Source: Morganella morganii H1r | Lineage (GTDB): Bacteria > Pseudomonadota > Gammaproteobacteria > Enterobacterales > Enterobacteriaceae | Direction: 5' to 3' | NCBI RefSeq assembly: GCF_000633515.1 | Contig: NZ_AYMP01000017.1 | Span: forward strand, 22,388-86,387 | Length of the DNA: 64,000 bases | Made by a program: the position numbers and the translations under genes | In this document: positions 1 through 8,768 of the stretch, piece by piece | Position numbering within the stretch: the stretch's first letter is position 1 | Layout of the letters: every line of letters starts with the position of its first letter | The notes under the pieces: generated by a model | The model's input: the letters and a program-made list of their open reading frames with translations, nothing else | Database searches by the model: none | Told to the model about the DNA's origin: nothing

Positions 1-1268
1 GCGGCCTGTTGTGTAACCCGTACTGATAACTCGTTATTATTATCGGCCAGGCTGACGGTATTTTCCGCGACAACAGCGCTGCTGCTGCGTACGGTCAGCA
101 GCATCGATGATATTTTGTCCGCAAACAGATTGAATGCCCGTGAAATATCCGATATTTCATCATTACCGGCTATCGCCATACGCTTCGTCAGGTCGCCTTC
201 TCCGCGGGCAATATCATCGAGTGCGTTATATGTCTCATTCAGGCGGGTGATCAGACGACGGATTGCTAACCAGGAGCCCAGCAATAACAGCGTCATAACC
301 GGCAGCAGGACTTCCAGCACATCCTGCATCATGATGTTCGCCAGACCGGTTACCCGGCTTTCCGGCGTGGCAAGGCCGATAACCCATCCGGTATCTGCCA
401 TCGGGAACAGCATCACCTGTGACGATGTATTCAGTTGTCCGTCGTGATCAATGCGGATGCTGCCGGGAGCGGTTTGCTCAGAATCCTGCAGCTTCAGGCC
501 GGCAGCCACCGGTGCCAGCCAGCCGGATTGGGCGGCCAGCTCATCAAAGGTTTTAAATTTTTTACTGTCATCACCGGGAAAATAAATCAGCTGCCCGTGA
601 CGGTCTGTCACAAAGGCGTAACCGCCGGTGCTGTTACCGTATTGCTGCATAATGGCGGCAATATTATCCAGACGGATATCTGTTGTGACGACACCGGAAA
701 ATTTCCCGCCCGTTTTATACGGCACACTGCAGGTTACCATATTCACACCGGAAACAGTGTCGCTGTAAACATCTGACCATAAACAGCGTTCTGTTGATTC
801 ATCCTGTGCATTTTGGTACCAGCTTTCATTATGATAATTATCGGTACTGTCTTTATTATACTCATCAGAAAAGACCAGTTCCCCGGCCGGATTTCGTGCC
901 CAGAAAAAGCTGCGTTTCTCAATTCCGGGCGTGAATGCCCCCGGTTCCGGCCAGATCCCGCCACCGGTGATCAGGCTGTTACTTTCAATCAGGTTAGGCG
1001 GGATATAACGGTACAGCGCCTCATCATTGGGCAGAACCTCTGCCATGCGCGCCAGGCTGACAGTGTTTCCGCCGGTGTGAGATAAAATGGTACTGACTCT
1101 GGAGGTCAGGCCGTGTCCGGTTTCTTCAATTAATGCGGTATTAATTTCCACCACACGGGGCTGCCCGCGCCACAGCATAACAATAATAATAATAGCCGTG
1201 GTGACAGCAAGGAGCAGAATGCCACCGATCGTCAGACGAGTTGAAATACGGGACGGATACCAACGCAT
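1..1268 (-). CDS. Methyl-accepting chemotaxis protein, C-terminal part beyond window
   Basis: Partial gene read from its start at 1268 to the window edge (about 422 codons). The protein begins MRWYPSRIST, followed by a membrane helix at about residues 10-32. A periplasmic sensor region of about 270 residues follows and looks like a double-Cache domain (it contains WYQNAQDE and TDIRLDNIAAIM). A second membrane helix and a HAMP segment (LNETYNALDDIARGEGDLT) come next. The cytoplasmic signalling helix has only begun when the sequence ends. The protein should sense a small ligand in the periplasm and control CheA. A Shine-Dalgarno-like CGGAG lies 7 bases upstream of the ATG. A FliA-type promoter candidate is listed separately. 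The ligand cannot be told from the sequence. Confidence 0.9.
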   Translation of the reverse strand, partial: MRWYPSRISTRLTIGGILLLAVTTAIIIIVMLWRGQPRVVEINTALIEETGHGLTSRVSTILSHTGGNTVSLARMAEVLPNDEALYRYIPPNLIESNSLITGGGIWPEPGAFTPGIEKRSFFWARNPAGELVFSDEYNKDSTDNYHNESWYQNAQDESTERCLWSDVYSDTVSGVNMVTCSVPYKTGGKFSGVVTTDIRLDNIAAIMQQYGNSTGGYAFVTDRHGQLIYFPGDDSKKFKTFDELAAQSGWLAPVAAGLKLQDSEQTAPGSIRIDHDGQLNTSSQVMLFPMADTGWVIGLATPESRVTGLANIMMQDVLEVLLPVMTLLLLGSWLAIRRLITRLNETYNALDDIARGEGDLTKRMAIAGNDEISDISRAFNLFADKISSMLLTVRSSSAVVAENTVSLADNNNELSVRVTQQA

Positions 1269-1355
1269 AAAAAACTCCGGAAATAATAAAATTTACATAT
1301 ACTATAAATTTGGCTGGTCTGAGCAGAGTCCTGCTATATTTTAACGGTTACCCGG

Positions 1356-1381
1356 TTATTGGCTGAGCTGCCCCGGGTTTA
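1356..1381 (-). promoter_or_regulatory. Candidate FliA (sigma-28) promoter for the first chemotaxis receptor
   Basis: On the minus strand TAAA is followed after 14 bases by GCCAATAA, one base away from the sigma-28 -10 consensus GCCGATAA. It lies about 90 bases upstream of the receptor start at 1268. Chemotaxis receptors are commonly FliA-dependent. The spacer is one base shorter than usual, so this is tentative. Confidence 0.35.
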
Positions 1382-1820
1382 CTATTGCAGAGACTCTCTG
1401 AATAAAAAACGGAACTGAATCTGTCAGTCAGAATAGGGTACTTTGCTGAGAATTATTTCCTTATGGTGTTTTTTAAATAAAAGATAAGATGATTTCTTTT
1501 TATAACAGGAATATACAACACATGAAATTGCTTGTTTTATGTTACTGTTATTATTCATTCCTGTTATCAGAAATATATTTTTTTATTTTTCATATTGTTA
1601 TTATTTTTTTAAATATTCATTTAGTGATTTTTACAGAATTAACAGCAAAAATGAGGGGTTATTCATGATTTGAGGTGGTCTTCAGCCGGGTTTTTCCGGA
1701 GTGCGGCCTGACGTAACATCCGCGTTAATACCCGCTTTTTATTTTTATTACGCCTGTTTTGCGGACAGGTACACGTACAGGATGGTACCGGTTCCGTATA
1801 ATCATAAGATCCGGATAAAA
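1382..1820. other. Intergenic stretch without a recognised gene
   Basis: About 440 bases, strongly AT-rich between roughly 1440 and 1640. It separates two divergent genes. No convincing coding sequence, RNA gene or terminator was seen; short open frames on the minus strand at 1663-2075 are antisense to the DUF554 gene or lack family resemblance. Confidence 0.4.
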
Positions 1821-1836
1821 AAAGCAGGAGTAACGT

Positions 1837-2532
1837 TTGGTTACCGGACCATTTATTAATGCCGCCGCAGTATTGATTGGCGGAATTGCCGGGGCAGGGC
1901 TGAGCCACCGGTTGCCGGAACGTATCCGGACATCCATGCCGTCCGTATTCGGGCTGGCATCACTCGCTATCGGGGTGTTGCTGATTATAAAATGCGCCAA
2001 TATGCCGGTGATGGTGTTGTCGGTGCTGCTCGGGGCGGTTATCGGTGAACTGTGTTGCCTGGAAAATAAAATCAATGCGGTGGCCGGTAAAATAAAAAAC
2101 CGGCTTCCGGTACGGAGCGGGGCACAGGAAAGTTTTATTGAAAACTATGTGGTGCTGATATTCCTGTTCTGTGTCAGCGGTACCGGGATTTTCGGGGCGA
2201 TGCATGAAGGCATGACCGGAGATCCGACCGTTCTGCTGACCAAGGCTTTTATGGATTTTTTCACCGCGATGATATTTGCCTGTTCACTGGGTATTGCGGT
2301 GTCGGTTATTGCCGCGCCGATGCTGATTATTCAGCTGGCACTGGCGGGCAGCGGTGCGTTATTGATGCCGTTTACCACAGCGGCTATGATGGCGGATTTT
2401 ACCGCTGCGGGCGGGGTATTATTGATCGCGACCGGGCTTCGGATCTGCGGTATTAAAATGTTTGCGGTGATTAACCTGCTGCCTGCGCTGATACTGGTGA
2501 TGCCGCTGTCACTGCTCTGGTCATATTTATGA
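1837..2532 (+). CDS. DUF554 (YqgA-like) inner membrane protein
   Basis: A 231-residue hydrophobic protein with about six membrane helices. It has the typical DUF554 beginning, a glycine-rich first helix (INAAAVLIGGIAGAGLS), then LPVMVLSVLLGAVIGE-like helices and a conserved central segment around FLFCVSGTGIFGAMHEG. E. coli YqgA has the same family and length range; its function is unknown and transport is suspected. The start is a TTG at 1837, chosen because CAGGAG lies 6 bases upstream and the family N-terminus begins here. It stands alone between an AT-rich gap and the next gene 226 bases downstream. Confidence 0.85.
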   Translation: MVTGPFINAAAVLIGGIAGAGLSHRLPERIRTSMPSVFGLASLAIGVLLIIKCANMPVMVLSVLLGAVIGELCCLENKINAVAGKIKNRLPVRSGAQESFIENYVVLIFLFCVSGTGIFGAMHEGMTGDPTVLLTKAFMDFFTAMIFACSLGIAVSVIAAPMLIIQLALAGSGALLMPFTTAAMMADFTAAGGVLLIATGLRICGIKMFAVINLLPALILVMPLSLLWSYL

Positions 2533-2758
2533 TTTAAATCATCAGGATAGCGGTGAGCGGTAACAACGAATGATCATGCGGGGTTATTTTTTGGTTATTG
2601 ATCCCGCAAAATAACATCCGGTTGAATAAATTACCGGAAAATACAGGATTGGCTGTTGTTATCTGCTGTATTTGAGCCACTTCAAAAAATTGAATTACTT
2701 CTGAAATCTCAGGGTTATAATCCGGAAAACCGATTCAGTTACTTTCCGTATTTATTCC

Positions 2759-3691
2759 ATGGATGTCATCAGTATTATCATTTCAGCGGGGAAATCCTCC
2801 GTTGATGTCGCGCTTTATACCTTATTACCGATTATGGTCGTGATGCTGATCATAATGAAATACCTCTCTGTCAGAGGCGTACTGGATGTGATCGTCCGCT
2901 GGCTGGCACCTTTACTCAAACCGTTCGGCTTAACCGGGATGAGTGCATTTGCGCTGATCCAGATAAACTTTGTCAGTTTTGCCGCACCGCTGGCGACACT
3001 CGCGATTATGGATAAGCGGGGGGTGTCTGACCGCCATATGGCTGCAACCCTGGCAATGTGCTTTGCCATGGGGCAGGGGAATGTGTTTTATCCGCTGATG
3101 CCGTTCGGGCTGCACTGGACAACCGCCATTATTGTTTCTGTTGCCGGAGGATTGTGTGCGGCGGCTTTTACCTGGTATGTCACCGGCCGCCGGTTATCGG
3201 CGACAGAGACCGTGAACTCAGAGCCGCTGCCGGATGCGGAGCAGAATAATCAGGGGATTTTGTCGGTTATCAACAGCGCGGGGGCGGATGCTATCCGCCT
3301 GGCACTCGGGGCTATCCCGATGCTGATCCTGTCATTATCCATTGTCGGATTAATGCAGGCCGCCGGGGTGATTGAATGGCTGCACCATATTCTGATGCCG
3401 GTACTGAATGTTATGCATATTCCGGATAGTTTTGTACTGCCCGCCCTGGTGAAATGCGTGGCCGGCGGGACGGCGTATTTCGGGGTGATTTCTGATCTGG
3501 TACAGCAGGGCGCGGTAACCGCCAATCAGATTAATGCATCTGCCGGGTTACTGATCCAGACATTTGATTTACCGGGGATCGGCATTTTTCTCGGTATCAG
3601 TTCGCGGTTTGTCCGTCTGTTCCGTTATGTGATCCCGGCAGCACTGGCCGGTATTCTCATCCGCACGGTTTTGCATATAGTATTATTTTAA
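2759..3691 (+). CDS. Nucleoside-recognition (Gate) domain membrane protein
   Basis: A 310-residue polytopic membrane protein. The N-terminal half carries a conserved pattern (ALIQINFVSFAAPLATLAIMDKRG would span residues 65-88) typical of the Gate/nucleoside-recognition family found in SpmA/SpmB and YjiH-type proteins. The second half repeats the fold (IPMLILSLSIVGLMQAAGV). Members are putative transporters with unproven substrates. No strong ribosome binding site is visible upstream of the ATG. A hairpin at 3696-3718 separates it from the convergent yeaR operon. It could be a nucleoside or metabolite carrier, but no substrate can be assigned. Confidence 0.75.
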   Translation: MDVISIIISAGKSSVDVALYTLLPIMVVMLIIMKYLSVRGVLDVIVRWLAPLLKPFGLTGMSAFALIQINFVSFAAPLATLAIMDKRGVSDRHMAATLAMCFAMGQGNVFYPLMPFGLHWTTAIIVSVAGGLCAAAFTWYVTGRRLSATETVNSEPLPDAEQNNQGILSVINSAGADAIRLALGAIPMLILSLSIVGLMQAAGVIEWLHHILMPVLNVMHIPDSFVLPALVKCVAGGTAYFGVISDLVQQGAVTANQINASAGLLIQTFDLPGIGIFLGISSRFVRLFRYVIPAALAGILIRTVLHIVLF

Positions 3692-3695
3692 TCCG

Positions 3696-3718
3696 GAGGG
3701 GAAACCGGTTTTCCCCTC
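3696..3718. terminator. Hairpin between convergent genes
   Basis: A 9-base perfect stem (GAGGGGAAA / TTTCCCCTC) with a 5-base loop lies between the convergent stop codons at 3691 and 3737. There is no clear T-run on either side, so it may be a weak bidirectional terminator or an mRNA 3'-end stabiliser. Confidence 0.5.
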
Positions 3719-3736
3719 ACGGTACAGACAGAACTG

Positions 3737-4078
3737 TTACCATCCGCAGATATTGGTTTCTTCATCCATATCATAGCCGCGGATAATATTAATCAGATCT
3801 TTGACGATTTGCGCCGCATTTTCCGCATCGGCTAATTCAGCGGCGGAACCGACGTCTTTATCCACTGACACACCATTATTCTTATTGGTCATGGTGACCA
3901 TCAGTGCCGCATCATTAATTTTTTCTTTGCCGTCTAATTCGCTGACCAGCAAAGCGATTTCTTCTGCAGCAATCTCAGGAATATATAACTTTTTCGGATT
4001 CAGAAAGTGTTTCTCCGCTTTCTGGCCGTTACCTTCATTGATCAGCGTTAATAAAAAGCCTTTGTTTTCGTCGTTCAT
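3737..4078 (-). CDS. YoaG-like DUF1869 protein with the domain duplicated
   Basis: A 113-residue protein. Its second half (residues 58-113) resembles E. coli YoaG, a 60-residue DUF1869 protein, including the NNGVSVD segment and the C-terminal CGW. The first half (residues 8-50) looks like a diverged copy of the same unit: FLLTLINEGNG aligns with LMVTMTNKNNG at an offset of 51 residues, and IPEIAAEEIALLVSEL matches the following helix. The gene starts 7 bases after yeaR ends, with its GAGGA ribosome binding site inside the last yeaR codons, so the two are translationally linked. In E. coli yeaR-yoaG is induced by nitrate and nitric oxide; the molecular role of YoaG is unknown. Confidence 0.8.
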   Translation of the reverse strand: MNDENKGFLLTLINEGNGQKAEKHFLNPKKLYIPEIAAEEIALLVSELDGKEKINDAALMVTMTNKNNGVSVDKDVGSAAELADAENAAQIVKDLINIIRGYDMDEETNICGW

Positions 4079-4085
4079 GATTGTG

Positions 4086-4418
4086 TTATTCCTCGGTCAG
4101 GATCTCTGGGGCGACATAAAAATCAACATTAAACACCGTATCGTCAGTAACAGCTTCTATCCGGTGCCAGGTTTCCGGCGGAAAAACACCGAACTGCCCG
4201 GCCTCTATTACCAGGGTATCAGTTGGTTCAGGGCTGGTTTCATCCGCATAGGAATAGTAGATAATGGTGCCCTGCATAACAGACAATTTAGGATAAACGC
4301 CCTGACGGGTGCCTTTATCCAGATGCCTTTGCCAGATAGATTCCGGTGCCGTTTCTTTGGTCCAGAGCGGCGTGCTCCGGATATGAATGTAGTTTGTCGG
4401 AATGATGATGCGTTCCAT
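4086..4418 (-). CDS. yeaR: YeaR-like DUF1971 cupin, nitrate/NO-responsive type
   Basis: A 110-residue protein closely resembling E. coli YeaR (family DUF1971, also related to the N-terminus of TehB-type proteins). Visible hallmarks are NYIHIRSTPLW near the start, RHLDKGTRQGVYPKLSV, and FPPETWHRIE followed by FNVDFYVAPE near the end. The fold is a small beta-barrel cupin. The start at 4418 is chosen for AGGAG 7 bases upstream and for agreement with the family N-terminus; an upstream in-frame ATG lacks both. It forms an operon with the YoaG-like gene. The upstream region holds two strong inverted repeats that could be NsrR or NarL targets. Confidence 0.9.
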   Translation of the reverse strand: MERIIIPTNYIHIRSTPLWTKETAPESIWQRHLDKGTRQGVYPKLSVMQGTIIYYSYADETSPEPTDTLVIEAGQFGVFPPETWHRIEAVTDDTVFNVDFYVAPEILTEE

Positions 4419-4448
4419 CTGTGTTCTCCTGAAGTCAAACAGATGATT

Positions 4449-4491
4449 AAGATTCAATCTTAAAATACTTTTCAAAATTTAAAAAGTATTT
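4449..4491. promoter_or_regulatory. Two inverted repeats upstream of yeaR
   Basis: The palindrome AAGATT-C-AATCTT is at 4449-4461. A 10-base inverted repeat, AAATACTTTT / AAAAGTATTT with a 9-base spacer, is at 4463-4491. Both lie 30-75 bases upstream of the yeaR start. E. coli yeaR is controlled by NarL and NsrR, and NsrR half-sites begin AAGAT; assignment to NsrR here is inference. Confidence 0.45.
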
Positions 4492-4525
4492 CAGATGCAA
4501 CTTCAGGGGAAACAGCACGATTTAC

Positions 4526-4552
4526 CCGCTGACAGCCGGAGGCTGTCAGCGG
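4526..4552 (-). terminator. Strong hairpin at the end of fimbrial operon 1
   Basis: A 12-base perfect stem with a 3-base loop (CCGCTGACAGCC / GGCTGTCAGCGG) lies 28 bases beyond the stop codon of the last fimbrial gene. There is no long T-run after it on the minus strand, so it may terminate inefficiently or protect the mRNA end. Confidence 0.55.
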
Positions 4553-4579
4553 GGCTGGCGCAGGTAAGGAGAGGCGGGA

Positions 4580-5113
4580 TTAGTCGTAAGTAATCATAAA
4601 GGTGGCATCCGCGTCAGCAATGCCGGGTGTCGGGCGGTTGCCGGTGGCGATATAGTTGGCATAAAACTGTGCCTGACCGTTGCCGTTAATATCCATGGCA
4701 ATTTTCGGACTTTTGGTTTCCATCGGCAGCCGGTTTTTCTGACTGTCGAGGATCTCCACCGCCACAGAGCCCGCCGCACTTGCCCCTTCATTGATTGCCA
4801 GCAGTGAGCTGTCCTGTTTATCTTTCTTACCGCTGAAGACAAAGGTGACGGCAGAAGAAGGCGGGCAGTTCCGGACCTGAAAACTGAACGGCATGGCTTG
4901 TGTTTTATCACCGGCGGCGCGGAAATTCTTCAGAGCCCAGCGCCCCAGCTCAACTTTTTTATTTGCCTGGGAAACTTCGACCCCGCAGCTGTAAGCGACA
5001 ATCTCACCGGACAACTCAATATTCACCCGGCCGAGTTCATAGGCGGCGGCTGACTGTATCAGCAGACCACCGCACAGCAGGGGGAGCAGAACTTGTTTAA
5101 TGTGTTTCTTCAT
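4580..5113 (-). CDS. Minor fimbrial subunit, operon 1
   Basis: A 177-residue secreted pilin. A signal peptide of about 24 residues ends near QSAAA. The mature part has the pilin pattern: two cysteines (C43 in VAYSCGVEV, C83 in VRNCPPSS), VELGRWALKNF after the first, and a C-terminal beta-strand motif DATFMITYD with the penultimate tyrosine recognised by periplasmic chaperones. It is the last gene of operon 1, 11 bases after the adhesin gene. It probably acts as an adaptor or terminator subunit rather than the shaft protein, which is the first gene of the operon. Confidence 0.85.
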   Translation of the reverse strand: MKKHIKQVLLPLLCGGLLIQSAAAYELGRVNIELSGEIVAYSCGVEVSQANKKVELGRWALKNFRAAGDKTQAMPFSFQVRNCPPSSAVTFVFSGKKDKQDSSLLAINEGASAAGSVAVEILDSQKNRLPMETKSPKIAMDINGNGQAQFYANYIATGNRPTPGIADADATFMITYD

Positions 5114-5124
5114 TGCCGTGCCTG

Positions 5125-6126
5125 TTATTCGTAGTCAACGCGTAAATAACCGCGGGATTGGAAAACACCTTCTTTCGGTTTATTACCGGTCACGCTGACA
5201 GGCCAGGCGGTAATGGCGGTCCGGGCAGAACCGGCACCGTCAAGCCGGAACGGAATCACACTGCCGATATTATTCGGCGTTAGTGCATTACCGTCTTTAT
5301 CACCGACCATAAAACCGACGTCCGGGTTATCGGAGACAATCATATTGCCGTTTACTTTTTCCGCTTCGATACGCAGTGTCAGATACGCTTTCGCTTCCAC
5401 GTTGGTACACTGAATCGCGATATTTTCGAGTTTTTTATTCACTGTGGCAGGTTTATTACCGGCACCGGCCTGGCTGAATAACTGCGAACCGATTTTACCG
5501 AAGTTAATCACCACAATATCATTAACGCCGACTTTGCATTGCTGCGGCACATTAATCACGCCGCTGTAGCTGATGGTATAGACCGGTACGCTCAGCGGAT
5601 CTGAATTACCGGTGGTGACATACACCGTGAATAATGTTTTTTTCGGAATAACCACCTGGTCAACAAAACGCCGGGTCACTTTCAGCCGGAAAATAAAGTT
5701 ACGATCCAGCACTTCAAACGGATTTCCCAGAGCCACGTTGGGGTGCATCCCCATTTGTACATATTCCTGCGGCGGATAGAATGTACCGGCATAGCTGTCA
5801 GTGATGCTCATGGCGCCGATAAGGTAATCATTGAGCTTCAGGTATTTATAGCGGCCTTCGGTTTCGACCACGGGAATATTGGCCACATAACTGCGCATTG
5901 TGGTGCTTTTGCTGCCGACACTTCTCGGACAAACCGCCATTACCCGTGCGCTGAACTCTTTGTTTAAGGTTTTTATCTCCCCGACCTGGTTATTGGCTGA
6001 GGTAAAGCTGTTTGTCAGGTCATAAAAAACCTCACTGGTTCCGCCCGCCGCATTACTGCATACCACAGCCAGCGCCGGAAGAGGTAAAAATGCCATTAAT
6101 AACGGGATTGCATATCTCTTTTTCAT
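5125..6126 (-). CDS. Fimbrial tip adhesin, operon 1
   Basis: A 333-residue secreted protein. The signal peptide is MKKRYAIPLL to about ALAVV. The N-terminal part (about residues 25-190) has no pilin pattern and is likely the receptor-binding domain. The C-terminal part from about residue 200 (PQQCKVGVNDIVVINFGKIG) is a pilin domain ending YLRVDYE. This two-domain plan and length are typical of chaperone-usher tip adhesins. Two adjacent ATG codons at 6129 and 6126 are possible starts; 6126 gives better spacing from GAGAG. The frame overlaps nothing downstream and starts about 10 bases after the usher stop codon. The ligand is unknown. Confidence 0.82.
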   Translation of the reverse strand: MKKRYAIPLLMAFLPLPALAVVCSNAAGGTSEVFYDLTNSFTSANNQVGEIKTLNKEFSARVMAVCPRSVGSKSTTMRSYVANIPVVETEGRYKYLKLNDYLIGAMSITDSYAGTFYPPQEYVQMGMHPNVALGNPFEVLDRNFIFRLKVTRRFVDQVVIPKKTLFTVYVTTGNSDPLSVPVYTISYSGVINVPQQCKVGVNDIVVINFGKIGSQLFSQAGAGNKPATVNKKLENIAIQCTNVEAKAYLTLRIEAEKVNGNMIVSDNPDVGFMVGDKDGNALTPNNIGSVIPFRLDGAGSARTAITAWPVSVTGNKPKEGVFQSRGYLRVDYE

Positions 6127-6136
6127 CATTAACTCT

Positions 6137-8725
6137 CTATTTACATTCAAGCGCGGTCCGCAGTAACGGCCCTTTGATTTCCTGACGGGTAAAATCATAA
6201 TCCGCAGTACACTGGTCACCCGGCTGATTCCCCCACTGCACCAGTAATTTCCCGGTCAGCGGCAGGCCGGTTAAATACACACGTCCGTCATCATCAGCGA
6301 TGCTGCTGATCTGAGAGCCTGTTTCCTGCACCATACTGCCGAAGCGGATGGGTTTGCCGTTATGGGTCAGCGAGAGCAGTGCCCGGATCCCGATACTGGT
6401 ATCAAATGTGGCACGGACAACCGCACCGCTGATCGGTACCACGTTCTGCACGTTATTTTTGATTTCCGTATTGTCATTAAATGAATCCGGATTCAGCGCA
6501 ATACGGTTGTTCCGGTAAGCAGAGGCATAAGGAATGATGGCGTAACCGCGCCAGTCCGTTTTCACCCCGGTGTAGTTTTCCACAGCCACACCGGCAGCCC
6601 CCGGTGCTTTGACCAGCACGGTGGTATCATTAATTGACTGGCCGAATGTCAATCCGTTTTCATGCAGCAGCACGGCACCGGAAGCCCGGTAGTTGAGCTG
6701 ATTCTGATCCGGGTCGTAGTTGTAACTGATCCCGAAATCGCCGTAGGTACCCTGATAATCCAGACCGGCCGAGCCGTTATAACCCTGCTGGCTGACATGC
6801 CCCTGCGAGACGGAATAGCTCAGGTTTCTGCCTTCCAGCAGCGTGCCGTTTACACCGGCGCGGTAAGCGTTCCGTCCGCCGGAGTTATTGGTGGCCGAGA
6901 AGGTGGCGTAAGCGTTATTAAAGGCATCATTACTGCGCGCGTTACGCGACGAGAATGAGGAGAACGGCACGGACACATTCACCGACAGCATGTTATCGCG
7001 CTCATTGAGTTCCAGCGCTTTGGTGGTGCTCAGGGACACGGAATAATTTATCCCGTTCCAGCTGTTGGAATACCCGGCCTGATACCACTCATCCTTACCG
7101 CTGCGGTTCCAGTAAGATTGCTGGTTACCGGATATATAGAGTGAGCCGTACTGATCAAATGACTGCGAAATATTGACCTGAAAACGCCCTTTTTTGTTAT
7201 AGAGCAGGTTGTGATAATTAATAATGATCGGCTTGCCGGTATCACCATCCTCGCCGTCCGGCGCATATTCATACCCGGACATCTGTTTATACGCGACATC
7301 GTTTAAGGTATAGAAGCCCTTGGTGGAATAGCGGTAGCCCAATAACTGGAACGTGGTGCCGGTGGTGTTCAGGGATTTCGCGTACAGGAAACGGAATGAC
7401 TGCCCGCTGTGGTTTGAGCCGTCCGCCAGTTCACTGTTTGCATGGGTGACATCAAAGGAGAAGGCACCAAAACGGCCGATATTCTGACCGACTCCGATCA
7501 GTACTGATTTATATTTGTCCGCCAGCTGGGTCCCGGTATAAACAGAAATATCCCGTGTCAGACCGGCGAGCAGTGTCGCCTGGACAAACTTCGGTTTATC
7601 CTGGTTGCTGTTACCGCTGCGGAACTCCCCGGCCATCACATCATATTTCACGCGGCCTTCACGCTGAAGCACCGGCAGTGTGGAGTAGGGCACAACATAC
7701 TGCTGCTGAGTGCCGTCTTTTTCCTCAACGGTCACCTGTAAGTCACCACTGGAGGTTGCCGGGTTTAAGTCATTAATGACAAACGGGCCCGGCGGGACAT
7801 ACACCTGATAAATAACATAACCGTTCTGGCGGATAACCACCTTGGCATCGGTTTTTGCCATACCGCGCACGGTCGGGGCATAGCCCTGCTGGCTGTCCGG
7901 ATACATATTATCGACAGAAAACAGCCGCACACCACGGAACCCGGCAGAGTCAAAGACACTGCCGTCCGAGTTTCCGTCACCGATAACCAGCTGGCTTTTC
8001 AGGGCAATGATCGGCCGCTGAACGTAGTTCATCAGGCTGCGCCACTGGCTGTTGCTGGCATTTTTACTTTTGTTGTAATTCCAGGAGCTGGACTGACGGA
8101 ACTGCCATGCACCAAGGTTAAACCCCGAGTTCAGGTTCACGTAGTAGCTGCTGGTATTGTCCGAGTTATTATTCCCGGAGGCGAAATAGTTCATAAACAG
8201 CGCCGGAATACCGGATTCCCATCTGTCCGGCGGAATATAGCCGCGCGCCTGTCCGGAAAGACTGGCCTGCGGGAAGCTGAGCATCAGCCGCTGTTTCTGA
8301 AAATCAAAGTGGTATTCTGAGCCCGGAATTTTTTCGGTAAACGGAAAGCACTGCTTATCCTGTTCTGTTAATTCCTCCGGACGGGCGATATTTACCCCGA
8401 AACCCATAATGGTATCCGCACTGAAGCAGGGGAATAAATAAGGCTCACCCTCTTTATTTTTCAGTTCGGTAAACGTGATCTCAGAGGAGGAGACAAAATC
8501 ATTATTAACGGACAATTCAACCAGGTAAGTACCGGGCGGCTGATAGCCGCCCGATTCAAAGCGGGATAAATCAGAGACATCCGCGTCAGACAGGTCATCG
8601 GTTAAAAACGCGGCGTTGAAGGAAGGCTTCGCACCGGCCGTTCCCGCAGGGAAAAAACACGTAACCGCCGCAAGCACAGCAAAATAAACCGGCGTATGTG
8701 TGAAAACCTTTTTGATGTTACTCAT
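6137..8725 (-). CDS. Outer membrane fimbrial usher, operon 1
   Basis: An 862-residue usher that secretes and assembles pilin subunits through the outer membrane. It has a signal peptide, an N-terminal chaperone-binding domain (FNAAFLTDD..., PPGTYLVELSVN), the plug-containing beta-barrel (GFRGVRLFSVDNMYP, RQNGYVIYQVYVPPGPFVI, DLNPATSSGDLQV), and C-terminal domains (GAVVRATFDTSIG, IADDDGRVYLTGL) ending in a cysteine pair region (QCTADYDF ... ALECK). The start at 8725 is preceded by AGGG and a proper signal peptide. The size is normal for the FimD/PapC family. Confidence 0.95.
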   Translation of the reverse strand: MSNIKKVFTHTPVYFAVLAAVTCFFPAGTAGAKPSFNAAFLTDDLSDADVSDLSRFESGGYQPPGTYLVELSVNNDFVSSSEITFTELKNKEGEPYLFPCFSADTIMGFGVNIARPEELTEQDKQCFPFTEKIPGSEYHFDFQKQRLMLSFPQASLSGQARGYIPPDRWESGIPALFMNYFASGNNNSDNTSSYYVNLNSGFNLGAWQFRQSSSWNYNKSKNASNSQWRSLMNYVQRPIIALKSQLVIGDGNSDGSVFDSAGFRGVRLFSVDNMYPDSQQGYAPTVRGMAKTDAKVVIRQNGYVIYQVYVPPGPFVINDLNPATSSGDLQVTVEEKDGTQQQYVVPYSTLPVLQREGRVKYDVMAGEFRSGNSNQDKPKFVQATLLAGLTRDISVYTGTQLADKYKSVLIGVGQNIGRFGAFSFDVTHANSELADGSNHSGQSFRFLYAKSLNTTGTTFQLLGYRYSTKGFYTLNDVAYKQMSGYEYAPDGEDGDTGKPIIINYHNLLYNKKGRFQVNISQSFDQYGSLYISGNQQSYWNRSGKDEWYQAGYSNSWNGINYSVSLSTTKALELNERDNMLSVNVSVPFSSFSSRNARSNDAFNNAYATFSATNNSGGRNAYRAGVNGTLLEGRNLSYSVSQGHVSQQGYNGSAGLDYQGTYGDFGISYNYDPDQNQLNYRASGAVLLHENGLTFGQSINDTTVLVKAPGAAGVAVENYTGVKTDWRGYAIIPYASAYRNNRIALNPDSFNDNTEIKNNVQNVVPISGAVVRATFDTSIGIRALLSLTHNGKPIRFGSMVQETGSQISSIADDDGRVYLTGLPLTGKLLVQWGNQPGDQCTADYDFTRQEIKGPLLRTALECK

Positions 8726-8768
8726 TTCACCCTGTTCCCTGCATGACAACAATAAAATAAAGAATGTC

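Noticed and set aside
1663..2205. Minus-strand open frames opposite the DUF554 gene
   Set aside because: They are antisense to a gene with clear family features and encode low-complexity proteins without ribosome binding sites or recognisable domains.
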